Source: Otatea glauca
Taxonomy: Eukaryota; Streptophyta; Magnoliopsida; Poales; Poaceae
Reading direction: 5' to 3'
Assembly (NCBI GenBank): GCA_036346275.1
Contig: CM070725.1
Location: 14,374,216-14,438,215, forward strand
Length of the DNA: 64,000 nucleotides
Shown: positions 11,317 to 22,559 of the stretch, in pieces
Layout: every line of letters starts with the position of its first letter
Numbering within the stretch: position 1 is the stretch's first letter
Position numbers and translations under genes: made by a program
The notes under the pieces: model-generated
What the model saw: only the letters and a program-made list of their open reading frames with translations
Databases searched by the model: none
What the model was told of the DNA's origin: nothing

Positions 11317-14137
11317 TGTTACATAATGCACGGCAAAAATATAGAATAAAAAAAATGGAGATAGAAATTTAACGTGAAAACCCCTTTTAGAAAAAATCAC
11401 AGATGCATAAAGGCAAATATCACTATATAAGAAGATGTTTACAATGAAACTCTTACTCTTCTATGGACTATAGAGATATATATTTATAGTGGTATATAAC
11501 AGTGTCCGTGTTAAGAATGGATTTGAGATAGAGTAGAAATGAATTCGTATCATACTTAAACACAAAAATCTCCATCTTGAGACGAATTCCTCTTGTAGTA
11601 AAAATATAATGCGAATCCTTGAAACAAATTATCATAAACATCTTGTGTGCCAAAAGTCCAAAGAGAGACTGAAACAGTCTTATCCAAAACTCTTCTTAAA
11701 AGCCAAAACATCACATGTGGCGCTCAATAGATAGCAAAGAACTCATATCATGTATATTTCATATGCTCTACCTAGAACATAAAATTCGGCAAATAATACT
11801 CACTAGAAACTAACTTGCACATGTGACTTTCACATACTTCAAACTATTGACTTCAAAGATAATTAAATTCCATGACATAGTTAAAACTGCTCCTACAAAA
11901 TTGTCAAGATGAAAGGAGCTCTTGTGCTATCAATGGAGTATGAATTGTAGTAGACCCCTCATATTGAGCTATGACAACTGAATAACGTTGTAGTATCTAC
12001 GTAAAAACAAACTCCTTGCACTTTAATCCTTCATCTCAAACTGATTTTGGAGCAAAACCTTCACTTTTAAACATTAAAACTCTGGAGAGTATAATGCTAG
12101 CTACTATTAGAGTGTCATCAACTTCTTGAGAATTATTGTTATCAAAGCCTTCATAATGGTCACAAGCGATCAAAATTGCAGCATATCCAAATGGTAATTG
12201 AACACCAAATTTAGTTATCTCCTCAACTGACATTGATTTTTTTTGTGTTTTTTTTTCCTGAAAGTCTCCTCGATCAAGCCTAGCCTAAATTAACTCATTG
12301 ATGAGGACATCTCCACCACTATTACACCCACTACACCAACACCTATTGCTACTCCTCCAATAATACAAGGACTACTCACTAGAGCTCGTGCTCGTCAAAT
12401 CAATTATCAGGTACTTTCATTCCTAGGAGATAATATTAATTTTTCTAAGGATTTGATAGTGCGTAAATCAAGTTGTTATTTGATACTCGGGAATGATGGA
12501 CCAAGCATAGATACAAGAGACAAGCTATGGAGCATAGGAGTCAAGAATGAAGATGATTGCAACACCACAAAGAGAAGGAAATCAGCACCACAAAGAGAGG
12601 GAAATCAAGTGGAGGAGACAAGTGGTGATTTCAAGACACTCAAACCACCATAAAAAGACTTAGCAATTTTTCTTGGCCTCAACCAAAGGGGTTTCGGCCA
12701 AGTCCATGAAGGTCTTGCGCCACTTAATTCGACCATATAGGCCATATAATAGCATCATGTCATATTAACTTAAATAGAGTCCTAGCTATCTTTAGAATAA
12801 AGTCTAGGAGTGGAAGAAAAAAGGAGTTCGGATTGGCTTTCTCCAAGATTAGGCCGAACCCTCCAAGGTTTCGGTCTCCTTCCCAAGCTGGCCGCACCTT
12901 CCTCCTTCCCCTCTTTAAATACCCCTTTAGCTGCACCAATTGAAGGTGGATTTTTGTTGAGCATAGTTTTAGCCTAGGGCCAAACTACATTGTCATCTAG
13001 ACGTATCAAACGATCGCCTGTTAAGACAACTTCACGGAACCCACCTTTGTGATCTATATATATTCGTGAACCTCAATTTTTATTTGCAATTTCAGATTGC
13101 TGCTGCTATTGTTCTTGCTTGTTTCTTCGGTTGCTTATAGGAATTGAACCTCGTGTTCAGGTTGATCGTGCTCACGGCAAGATCAATGACCCTCAAGAGT
13201 TGGTTTAGCGATTGCTAAGACGCATCGTCGTCGTACGTTGTAGTCGGATTGTCAAAGTCAGTTCCACCAAATCGAAGTTATCGTTCTCATCGAAAGATCG
13301 AGAACAATTCTACATCACTCATTGTGGTGAAATACTTGTAACTCCACTTTAGACTCTGTATATGTAGATTTTGCTACAGTAACCCATAGTAGAAGATAGA
13401 TCGTTAAAGAATTTGCCAATAATTAATCCCTCGGGGATGACGCCAATAATGGGCACAACGGCTTGAATTGAAATGAAATCTACCTCCAATAGAGGTAATA
13501 CGACGATCGACGATGTTGGCAAAAATTAGCGTTGGAATAGTCGCCAGGTAGAGCGCAGGTCAACACTCAGTATAGAGTTAAGTCATAGAACGGAGTCGAG
13601 GTGAGTCGAAATCGCCAAATTGAGGTTGATGAATCTCCCAGGTATATTCATGTTGCGAATGTAGCAATGGATGATGGCTTCCAGCAAAATCGCTAGAAAT
13701 CCTCGTTGCAAATACTTGTGTAGACATCGTGTAATGGCCACCCTTGATTATCTTGATGACACCGCACGGTTGGTCGCACTTGATTGTCTTGCCGCCAATT
13801 TTACGTCGTGCCATAGATGACATGCGATGAATGCCTCTGGGAGTCTCCTCTTCCTGAGGCAGTGGCTCGATCTTAAATCCTAAGCTCTGATGCCACTTGT
13901 TAAATACAATGCACAAATATAGGATCAAAGGAATGAGAGATAGAGATTTAACGTGAAAAATCCTTTCGGGAAAAATCACGGACGTACAAAGTCAAATATC
14001 ACCGTATGAGATGTTTATAATAAAGCTCTTGTTCTTCTTATAAACTACATGACATATTTATAGTGATACACAACAAACTACGCGTAAGAGTAGATTTGAG
14101 ATACAGTAGAAAACAAATTTGTATCATACTCAACCTC
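11317..14137 (-). mobile_element. small copia-type LTR element, minus strand, non-autonomous or decayed
   Basis: Two LTRs of about 240 bp are seen: 11,317-11,564 and 13,898-14,137. Both start TGTTA and share the segments around 'agatttaacgtgaaaa' and 'atttatagtg'. On the minus strand the PBS TGGCATCAGAGC (13,884-13,895) lies next to the right LTR. A purine tract AAGATGGAGATT (just right of 11,564) precedes the left one, giving the orientation. The interior lacks a recognisable pol. A frame at 13,578-13,979 and one at 12,036-12,233 are open but unassigned. A gypsy 3' end lies inside (12,275-13,314). Confidence 0.7.
12275..13314 (+). mobile_element. 3' end of a Ty3/gypsy element (polyprotein tail plus LTR)
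   Basis: From about 12,290 to the stop at 12,653 the plus strand encodes the tail of a gypsy polyprotein, with the familiar LTRARARQINYQVLSFLG motif. The sequence after it ends at 13,314 (TCTACA). Its last 360 bp or so match the complement of the LTR at 2,126-3,040, including the stretch GAATTGAACCTCGTG. The upstream body is missing, so it is a truncated copy nested in the copia-type element. Confidence 0.7.
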
Positions 14138-15046
14138 AATAACTATTTTTCCTGTTGTTTCCTGAACATAGGAATTGTTGGTAGATCGAGAAATGCATTG
14201 CCAAGACACCTGATCCGAAGTTGCTACGGTGTTGCCGCACAGACGTACTTGAACGAGAACTGTCCATGTATATACTTGGACTAACTCTATTTTGTATTGT
14301 TTGTGCAATAAATTACACTTTACCGAGTCGCATAGTTGCGCTCGAAATGTAGGTAGTTCAAGGAAAGTATAGGAAACATGTAAGCATGCCGTATTAAAGG
14401 AATGAAATTGATACATAAGCAATTCATGATACGACAAAATCAATGGAGTAATTGGACAGCCAAAATCAATTGAACAACGCTCAGATGATACGTACATCGG
14501 TTGAATGAAAATTAATGCACGAATTTACATCTATATATATCTACATTGTTGGTGATGTACAGATGAGCATCCTGGGCGCCGCCACGTGTAGCTCGGCACA
14601 GCAAAAACTACGGTTCCTAAGCTACAGTAAATTTTTTAAAAATTACCCCTCTACAAAAATTGACCTACAGTATTTCTTTCTGTTTTTTATTTTTTAAAAA
14701 ATTTCTCTCACCGTTAAAGTTGAGTTATATTGTTTTTTATTTTTAAAATTTTCTCTCTCTTTTCGTTAAAATTGAGAAGACGTCCGCGGCAACTGCGAGA
14801 TTTTAACCAGTAAGTAAGAGAAATTGTAAAGAACAACGTAGTCTATCGACACGCGTCCTAGGCGAAGAGAGTAAAGCGGGGCTGCCTCAAGTCCTCAACC
14901 AACGCTCTTACGTACTTTACCAATACACTACACGGCATCTACCGGATCCGATGTGAAAACATGGGACTATGGGAGTGCTAAACCAAAGACGTGACCAAAG
15001 AACCAAACAACCCAAAAACAAATTGTACAAAAGAAGAGAGGGAAAC

Positions 15047-15354
15047 CTCCAGTACAATCGGCGATTGCAAGTCCGCCGTCATCCCTGCCGGCGCCGCCAT
15101 AGCGTCCGATCCCTCCGCGCCAGCGCCCGTCGACCGCGCGGACCGTGATCGCAGCAACGGGAAGAGCTGCTCCATGAGCTCGCGCCGGACCTCGGCCTCG
15201 AGCGCCCAATGCTCCGCCTCCTCCCGCAGGATCCGCTCCCTTATCCTATCCTTCGCCACTTGCCGCCGCACCTCGTCGGGATCAGCCGGCGGCGGCCGAG
15301 GCACCGCGGCCCAATTTTCCCCGTGGTCTCCGGCGCCGTCACCGCCGCGACAAT
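15047..15354 (-). CDS. inferred exon 2 of the zinc-finger gene
   Basis: This GC-rich frame encodes a proline-rich lead followed by a charged helix, RIRERILREEAEHWALEAE then VRREL. I associate this arrangement with the N-terminus of plant U1-type zinc-finger proteins. Entry is at a CAAG acceptor (exon starts 15,354); a GAAG acceptor 15 bases upstream is an in-phase alternative. Exit is at GAG|GTTTCC, after which the frame turns thymine-rich and intron-like (ending at a stop near 14,978). Exit phase is 0, matching the start of the finger exon at 9,490. If the join to the fingers is wrong, this would be a short separate gene ending at 14,978. Confidence 0.55.
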
Positions 15355-15448
15355 CTTGCGAATGCATGACTTCACATCAAGAAAAGAAAGAAGATCGAGA
15401 GAGAGAGAGAGATCAACAACCACCCAAGAAATGCCGTCGGGGGCTCAC

Positions 15449-15542
15449 CTGCGGACCCAGAATTCGCCGGCGCAGCCACCGCCCCCGTCGGCGGGGGAGG
15501 GGACCGGCTGCGCTCGTTGCCGGCACGGTACTGGAACTCCAT
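15449..15542 (-). CDS. inferred exon 1 of the zinc-finger gene
   Basis: The frame starts MEFQYRAGNERSRSPPPPTG. A MEF-x-[YF]RA opening is what I recall for this plant zinc-finger family. It ends at a consensus donor, CCGCAG|GTGAGC, with one base carried into exon 2. Intron 1 would be 94 bp. The upstream minus-strand sequence has a TATA-like box and a CCAAT/GGGCT region at suitable distances, supporting this ATG as the real start. The joined product is predicted at about 731 residues. Confidence 0.55.
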
Positions 15543-15677
15543 GGCGGTTTCGCGGTGTGGGTTTTTGGGGTTTTGCAGGATGGAAAACTTTGGGGCTGTG
15601 TGCTGCGCGTGAGGAGCGTCTGGGGAGGGGCACCATATCAAGCTATGAACGCACAAGGGTGGCATTGATCGGACGAT

Positions 15678-15710
15678 TCTTATATGGACACGTAAACGCA
15701 GCCCATTGGG
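15678..15710 (-). promoter_or_regulatory. candidate core promoter of the zinc-finger gene
   Basis: On the minus strand CCATATAAGAA lies about 140 bases before the exon 1 ATG. CCCAATGGGCT lies 15-20 bases further up, combining a CCAAT box with a TGGGCT (site II-like) element common in plant housekeeping promoters. Assigned by eye only. Confidence 0.45.
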
Positions 15711-15905
15711 TACTTGTTGGCTTGTGCATAGTTGTTCAGTACAGTATGACATTCCCGTTCCATCATCTCTTACACACTTCGTCACAAAACATTCCATTAT
15801 ATCACAACCATCATACAAGATAGCCCTACATTTTACAGCTTTACTTTTTAAACCTCTATCTGAAAAAGTGTTTTGATAAACATCATTCGGATGTTTTCTT
15901 AGCAA

Positions 15906-16555
15906 AAAAATATCTAAATTTTAGAGCATTGGATCTATAGTGAGATCCGTAAGATGTGAAGGGAGGTGGAATTGTGTTTTGATGGATAGTTTGATACTTT
16001 AATTTAAAAGTCTAAAATTTAGATATTTGTAAGAAACAAAACATTCGGATGAAAGCTAGACACTCCCTATAAAAAAATAACCCCCTGAAGAAAAGTACTT
16101 GTAAGTTTTGAGTGAAACAACGCTTGGTATTGACTGCTTTTAGTTCTCACCGTCCTGCAGTTAGCAAAAAATTCAAGCGTCAGTCATGTAAAATAGTGGA
16201 ATTGAAAGCAAAAAATTCAAGCATTAGTCATGTAAATAGTTGGAATTGGAATCGAACTATGTAAAGAGCTCAGTTCCGTAAATAATTGGTTCTGGAAACT
16301 ACTAAGTACTAGTTTTTTCATGGAGAAAAATCAAGAGAATTATCCCATCCATCGTTGGAATATGAAAGCAAAACAGCATTGTCATGGAATAGATTCAGCT
16401 TAGCTAGATACAGATGCTTATATAAAATTTGACTTGACGATTTAACTGAAATGTAATAAGAACACTGTCTACCATGTTCTTGTTATATATGGAAGAGCAC
16501 ATTATCAGTACTTTTTTTTTCAGTGTTACCATAATTTTTCAGCATCAAATGCCTA
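15906..16555. other. AT-rich flank without a recognisable gene
   Basis: Short direct repeats are visible ('agcaaaaaattcaagc' at about 16,165 and 16,208). No conserved frame or RNA gene was seen. Confidence 0.5.
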
Positions 16556-16560
16556 GAGAG

Positions 16561-17242
16561 TGTCGAATATCTAAACATGGGGTATGTGCCTACAGAGGAT
16601 ACGTGAAGGATATGTCCTAACGACATGTAGAGATTCCGGATATCACGGGCCCAATTCTGAAGCATAAGATATGCGCAGAAAGGATAAATCCATATTAGGA
16701 AAGATTTGATCGTGTTCCCGTTATGAGGAAACTGACTCGAGTACGCCTGATATCTAAGAAAGTTTGGATACACTTCGAACATTACGCGACGATAGACTCC
16801 ACATCGCCTACGATCTGGTATTCCAAATCGACTACAACTTGACTTGAGGCCAGACTACCCCGACTATATAAGGCTGGGAGTCCTCAGGGGAGAGCATGAG
16901 AAGAAGAAGCCATAACAAGCCAAGACGAGCAATTCCCAGAGGATTAGAGCTTTCAGCGAGCAGTTCTTCTTTGCGCACAGAGGTAAAGAGCTGACGAAGC
17001 CTGTTTCGTCATCCTCTAGCGTAGCATAGCCTTAGCTTAGGTGCAATACTCATTGTAACTATGGCTAGACATATCATTCTGCACATTGTTCATCAGCTCC
17101 ATAGATCATTCATACAGGAGTAGGGTATTACCCCGCCAAGGCCCGAACCTGTATACATCGTGTGCCTCTGTTTCCGTGCTTGACTCTGCTATCTCGAAGG
17201 TACTCGAAATATAAGTTTATTGTCAATTCCTAACCTTCGACA
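16561..17242 (+). mobile_element. solo LTR of a gypsy element
   Basis: The LTR begins TGTCGAATATC and ends CCTTCGACA, so the ends form a perfect TGTCGAA/TTCGACA inverted repeat. It is flanked on both sides by GAGAG (16,556-16,560 and 17,243-17,247), a 5-bp target duplication. A plant-type TATA box (CTATATAAGG, about 16,863) sets the plus orientation. No internal sequence is present, so this is the product of LTR-LTR recombination. Confidence 0.92.
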
Positions 17243-17247
17243 GAGAG

Positions 17248-18398
17248 GTTAACATAAAACTACAAACTGAACAGTCATAGTAACAACAAGATACATTAGG
17301 GAGTTGAAATCACTGAACCTGACGAGTTATGGCCCATCAGCATCCAATATCATGTCCTCGTAGCTAATAGGCTCAGGTATTTAGCTTCTGAATGCATACA
17401 AATCTTGAAGCAGCCAACACTTTATCTGTCACCTGACCGAAAAAAAACCTCAAGATCAAATTCCTGTTCTAATTGATTTGGTATTCACAGAATTATGAAA
17501 GATGCAATTGCAGATTTGTTAAATCACCACTGAATCAAAAGCAAAAAAGAGCAAAGGCACAGAGGAAATACCAATTGTTTCTACCCAAACATTTATGGTC
17601 ACAGATGCAGATCTCTTGAAAGGAACACAGATCATCTAGATTAAGCAAAAACTGGTTGGAAAGACAATAATCTGACAGTTAAGTAGGGCAAGATAATGTC
17701 TAGGTTTGTCTCATTACTTACTAAGTTTAGCAGGACAATATGGAAGTATAAATAAATGGAGTTATCTGAAATGGAAAATAGTTTCTGCAGAGAGCGGTCA
17801 ATAATAAAATATAAAACTGTTAGTGAGTGTCCCTCAGATGTGAACAGAAGCTATTAGAAGATAAATCTAGTAGCAAAATAATGTAGCAGCAAGCATAATC
17901 TATGAAAAATAGAGAAACATAGCCATAATAATCACAAGTTCATAATATGATTAACAGAGCAGCTGCTATCAGTGTCGTGTACTTATCATAATATAACACC
18001 ACAAAATGAACATTTACCTGCACTAGTTAAAAGCTCAAGCGACACAGAGATGCAACGAGAGGTCTTACAAATGGAGAATACCACTGTGTTCAGTCAATCA
18101 GCACCAATCTGACCAATATCCTGTCGCAAGAATTGTTTTCTTGTAGCACGTGGCTCCAATCAAAAGATACAACCATGGCACTTCATTTACTTGTAACACA
18201 TGGCTCCAATCAAAAGATTCAACCATGCCACACGAATTGTTTTGCTCAAACAGATGGCTTTCTTTTATACTCTGAAGGGAGATATATGTTTATGAAGGAG
18301 AATTGCAGTAAGTGGTAATTGGTAAGCACGCTACCAGCTAAAGCAATTCGACTTGGTTAGTATCATGTCATCAGACTTACATAAATGACGAAGCACGC
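17248..18398. other. AT-rich spacer without a recognisable gene
   Basis: No coding frame stands out. A short imperfect tandem repeat lies at 18,141-18,230. Confidence 0.5.
18141..18230. repeat. two imperfect 40-bp direct repeats
   Basis: TTGTAGCACGTGGCTCCAAT at 18,141 recurs at 18,191 as TTGTAACACATGGCTCCAAT, both continuing with CAAAAGAT and CAACCATG. The period is 50 bases. Confidence 0.85.
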
Positions 18399-19033
18399 TG
18401 TTTGCACCAAAATTCGGCAAGATAATTAAAATCAGGCAAATAGAATTAAAGATATGGAAGCTAACGGATGTTTGGAAAGAATCAAACGCGTTGGTGAATT
18501 GTGAGATTTTAAAGGAAACAACCTCTCGAGATAAGGCCCGATACGGATACGGATCTTAAAGCGTGTTGGAGTAGGACACGATCGGTAGAAGGGTATAAAA
18601 GAAGAGCCAAGCAAGCTGCGGGAGGGACACATACAAACAACCACTTTACTTTTCATCTATTTTTACATCGACTAGGAGTAGCTTGTGTAATTTAGCCTTT
18701 GTAATCGATTTCGATCAATAAAGTTGCGCATCGCGATTGTTGATCTTCGTCAATTACACCCGAGTTCGATTTGTTACGATTTTGTTGCGCATCGCCTTCT
18801 TGAAATTGATCGCCTTTATCATCGATTAGCCTTAATCGGCTAATCAAACTTATCTGGTTACTTTGATCTTGATCGGCTTCAAGTGATTGAGTTTAAGCGA
18901 TTGATCTTGACGATCGGCTTGAAGTAAATTTTATTGTTTTACCTTGTCGATTCGAGTCAAATCGGTACGCTTTGAACGGTGTTCGTCATGTGTCTTCTTT
19001 GTCGAAACCTGCATCAAGTTTTTGGCGCCAACA
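18399..19033 (+). repeat. 5' LTR of the first Tat element, with TATA box and poly(A) signal
   Basis: The LTR has GGTATAAAAG (TATA at 18,594-18,600) and AATAAA (18,717-18,722). It is followed by TTTGTACGCCCGGTGGGGC (about 19,037-19,055), resembling the 'CGCCCGGTGGG' primer region of grass Tat elements. At 635 bp it is about 125 bp longer than its partner because of several small deletions in the 3' LTR. Confidence 0.9.
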
Positions 19034-19127
19034 CACTTTGTACGCCCGGTGGGGCGCGTAATGTCTTCATCAAGGAAGTCGATTCCGCCATCGGATCTCA
19101 ACTCGAAGCTATAATCGTCCCAACAAT

Positions 19128-21280
19128 GGGCGATTTGTCCGCAGAACAACGCCAAGAAATTGAAGCTCGGAAAGCTGCTCTTGAAGAGATGATGCTAAGT
19201 TGCTATCGAGAAAACAAGGCGTGGCGTTACTCAAAAATCCGCCCTACCGACGGTCAGCATACAGGTGATGCGGGCATAACGAGAACAAATGGCCGATATC
19301 TACACCGCCAAGCCGAATTATCGGCTATGATTAATCAATCATACACCACGCCTTGATAAACCAATCATCGGCTCTAGTAACAACCCTTAAGCGATGATAG
19401 TGAATAGCGTCAAAACTATAGCTCGAGTTGGCCTCGTCAAGAAGTCCGCTAGACCCATTGGAAGTTACGCCAAATTATCCGATTTTTCGTATCGCGAAAC
19501 ACGCAAAGCACGATGGCGATCTTAAACCATCGGCTATGACCTCACCTCCTACAATGATGCCCACACAACCCACGGTCATATTGCCTAGGATCCCGGTCAA
19601 GTGGGGTGAGCCATTATCACGCTTATACCGACGCAAAGTTGGATTCATCCATCAACCTTCCACCGTCGGCTCCGTTTCGCTTTTCCCCAATCGACTTCAC
19701 GGTAGGTTAACTCGAGAGACATCCCCAAGAACCTATCACGCTTGAAACCGGGGCCACGGGTAGTAACATACTCGAAACCATTTATCCGGTCGGAACCTCA
19801 AATTAGGCATAATCGTACGATCAATATAATCGGATGCCGACGGCCGCGGCATAATTGGCAACCCGAGCTTGCACTCGAAGCGGGATCTGATTATGATGAG
19901 ACATTATCAAGGGCACGCCATACCAAAGGTGGCGATAATGCTAATTGGGCGATCAAATCTCTGCTGTTTTGAGGATCAATTGACATACAACCAAAAGGAA
20001 AGTTATCGGCTATAGAAAGCCGTACCCGATTACATAGATCGCATGCCTTACCCTCATAATTTCAGAGTCCCGGATTTTGCCAAATTCTCTGGGGATGATT
20101 CGATTACCACCTTAGAACATGTTGGGCGTTTTATCGCGCAATGCGGTGAAGCGACCAGATCGACGGTTTGAAAATTAGATTGTTTCCGTTATCTTTATAC
20201 TGGGCGAGCATTTACTTGGTTTACTGTTTGCCTCGAATTCGGTCCATCGTGGAGCGATTTGGAAAGCGATTCCATGAATATTTCTTTTGGGCGATGCCGA
20301 GCTTAGAATTTGAGATCTGAGTTGATCGTCAAAAATTTGGGAATCGGTGACGGAATACATCAAGAGGTTTAGAAATTAGGAATCGGTGTTTCAGTGTTAC
20401 ATTACACGACAATCAACTCGCCGATTTAGCGTTTCAAGGTTTGATTCCCCTCTTAGGGAGAAATTTGGAGGATAAGAATTCACCGACCTTAGCCATTTGT
20501 TGCATCGTGTATCGGCTCAAGAAAGTCGATTTCTTGATAACAAAGTATTTAAAGACAGATTTAAAACGATAATGTAATAATAAAGAGAAGGATAAGGCCA
20601 AGGTTAATATGGTTGAGTATTGTCCTAGTGATTCGTCGGAAGATGAGGAAGCGAAATAAACATAGCGAATGGATAAAAGGGGCTAAAAATCCTTAGTACA
20701 TTCTTGGTTGAAGCCGACTAGGAATAAGTCGGAGGTCAAATACTCTTTTGATGTTTCAAGTGCGATCGCATGTTTGATTTGCTTCGCAAGAAAAATAATA
20801 CAATTGCGGAGGACATGTAATACCATCGACCGACGAGATCAAAAACGCAGTATTGCAAGTGGCATCATTCTTATTCACATAACACTAATGATCGCAATAT
20901 CTTCCGTCAACAGATCGATCGCCATTGAAGATGGTCGGTTGAAGTTTGCCGATGAGCCGACCATGCGGTGGACGTTGACCCATTTCCTATTAATATGGTA
21001 CAATGCTCGGTTAAAGGAAAAGAGCCGATGCAAGATGAAGCGGAAGAAGGATCGACAAGTCGATATGCAATCAAGCTCGACGGCGGCGGACATCGAAGAT
21101 TACCATCGGCTCCTTACAAATAGAAGCCGATCGAGAAGGAAAAATTCAAGGACCATTAAACCTAAGGGAATCCCGGATAGGCAAATGGTACAAAGCGAAA
21201 AAGGTTCCATTAAGGCAACCAATGAAAAAGCCGGTCCAACGTTCTCACAATTAATGGAAATACGAGAGGATGAATAGCCG
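19128..21280 (+). pseudogene. gag of the first Tat element, fragmented
   Basis: A likely start is ATG at 19,128 (MGDLSAEQRQEIEARKAAL). Around 20,040-20,360 pieces in different frames give the gag core (LHRSHALP, FGPSWSDLE, then a K/R-rich tail). From 20,880 to 21,277 there is the post-core segment SIAIEDGRLKFADEPTM. Many small indels interrupt it, so no continuous product is possible. Confidence 0.7.
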
Positions 21281-21815
21281 ACCATGGTACCACACCACGG
21301 TTGGATAATTTGTATCGTCTGAGAGAACGTGGAGAGGGCCCATAGGAGGTGTCCTTTGGCAATTTCTTTGGGAAATGAGAGTAAGCGTTGCCATCACCGT
21401 ATAAGCGTCAGATGGAACATTATCCTCGAGGCGATTGGCGATGCGATCGGCTAGAGATGAACTATTCGGGCGATCGAGAGAACAAGACCGAAGTCACGAA
21501 GGCGGTCCGTGAGATTATCTCAACCGGATCAAGAACAAAGCCAAGCCAAGGCGCACAAGACTAGTTCTAATCAAGAAGACTTGGGCGGTAAAGTACGAAA
21601 ACGGTGGAACCTAAACCTGGTGGTGCCCATCAGGCCTAAGCAAATCACAATGACGACGGCTTGAGGTTAAGGACACAAGAAATTCGTGAAGCCGATCTTT
21701 GAGAAAGAGAGAGATGAGGTATTTAATGAGCTTCGTCCAATCAAATCGTCAAGAGAGAATGGAGAAGAAAAGAACAGTCGAAGAAGATTTGAATCGGTGA
21801 TGACTGGATTCTCCC

Positions 21816-22545
21816 ATGATTAGGGACGATACACCTCCCATGGACATCAACATGGTGTTCACCTTGCCTACGGTGAGTTCAAAGTCGAGAGAGAATCGGC
21901 CAATGAGGCCGTTGCTCGATTATGCTCACGGTACGAGCGCCATCTTTGAAACCAAAGACGATCATCGGCATCTCAAACCATTGTACCTAAAAGGGTATAT
22001 AAATGGCAAGTCGATATCAAGAATCTTTGGTAGATGGGCGCCACAGTGAATCTAATGCCTTACGACATGTAAAAAGTCGGGTAAGTCCGATGAAGACTTA
22101 ATTAAAACTAACATGGTTCGAATGACTTCACGAGCGACCCTACGAAGCAAAAGGTGTCATAGTCACGCAGAGCTAGCGCCGGTAGTAAGACTTTGCCGAC
22201 GCGGCGTTCTTTGTAATTGGCGCTAAGGAAACTACGATGTCTTTGCTCGGTCGAGATTGGATTCATGCAAATTGCTGTATCCCATCGACCATGCACCAAG
22301 CACTAGTTCAATGGAACGGAGAAGAAGTTGAAATCGTCACAGCCGATACATCGGCACACATCGCCATGGCTAGCTCCGATGCAAATTGGCAACACGAAGA
22401 AGCTGGCTGCATATCGGGCAAGGCACTGGACGATTGCGACTTCATATGCGTGAGCAAATCTGGACTAATGCCGATCAGTGTCAAGCCTGGCACTTTTGAT
22501 CGGGCAAATGAAGTATTGCGCCGATGGGGACAAGAAAAGCATTGA
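21816..22545 (+). pseudogene. retropepsin region of the first Tat element
   Basis: HLKPLYLKGYINGKSISR is followed by a frame break exactly where the catalytic D-[ST]-G-type loop should be. The domain resumes at 22,237 with LLGRDWIHANCCIPSTMHQ, the flap-side hallmark of Tat aspartic proteases. The active-site loop cannot be read in frame. Confidence 0.75.
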
Positions 22546-22559
22546 GGTGCTACAAGACA

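Larger units (their letters stand above)
11151..14940. repeat. intronic tandem duplication, copy 2, split by a copia-type element
   Basis: 11,157-11,316 matches 10,395-10,555, and 14,138-14,940 matches about 10,556-11,130. The break in the match coincides with the copia-type element's ends. A further stretch of about 280 bp (roughly 14,528-14,810, starting near 'tgggcgccgccacgtg') is absent from copy 1, so it is either a later insertion or was lost from copy 1. It has no recognisable gene. Confidence 0.75.
9491..15046 (-). other. inferred giant intron 2 of the zinc-finger gene
   Basis: The inferred donor is GAG|GTTTCC (GT at 15,046-15,045) and the acceptor CATGCAG (AG at 9,492-9,491). Both flanking exons are in phase 0, so removing the segment gives an open frame. 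Contents: AT-rich sequence without a gene (9,512-10,390), a tandem duplication, a copia-type element and a gypsy 3' end. No competing host gene was seen. Confidence 0.55.

Noticed and set aside
14978..15046. C-terminal extension of exon 2 (VSLSSFVQFVFG and onward) as a membrane segment
   Set aside because: The thymine-rich stretch follows a GAG|GT donor and looks like intron. It is kept only as the alternative end if splicing to the finger exon is wrong.
14991..15823. Overlapping plus-strand frames of 225 and 204 codons
   Set aside because: Shadows of the GC-rich exons 1 and 2 on the minus strand. They are arginine/serine-rich with no domain, and they overlap each other.
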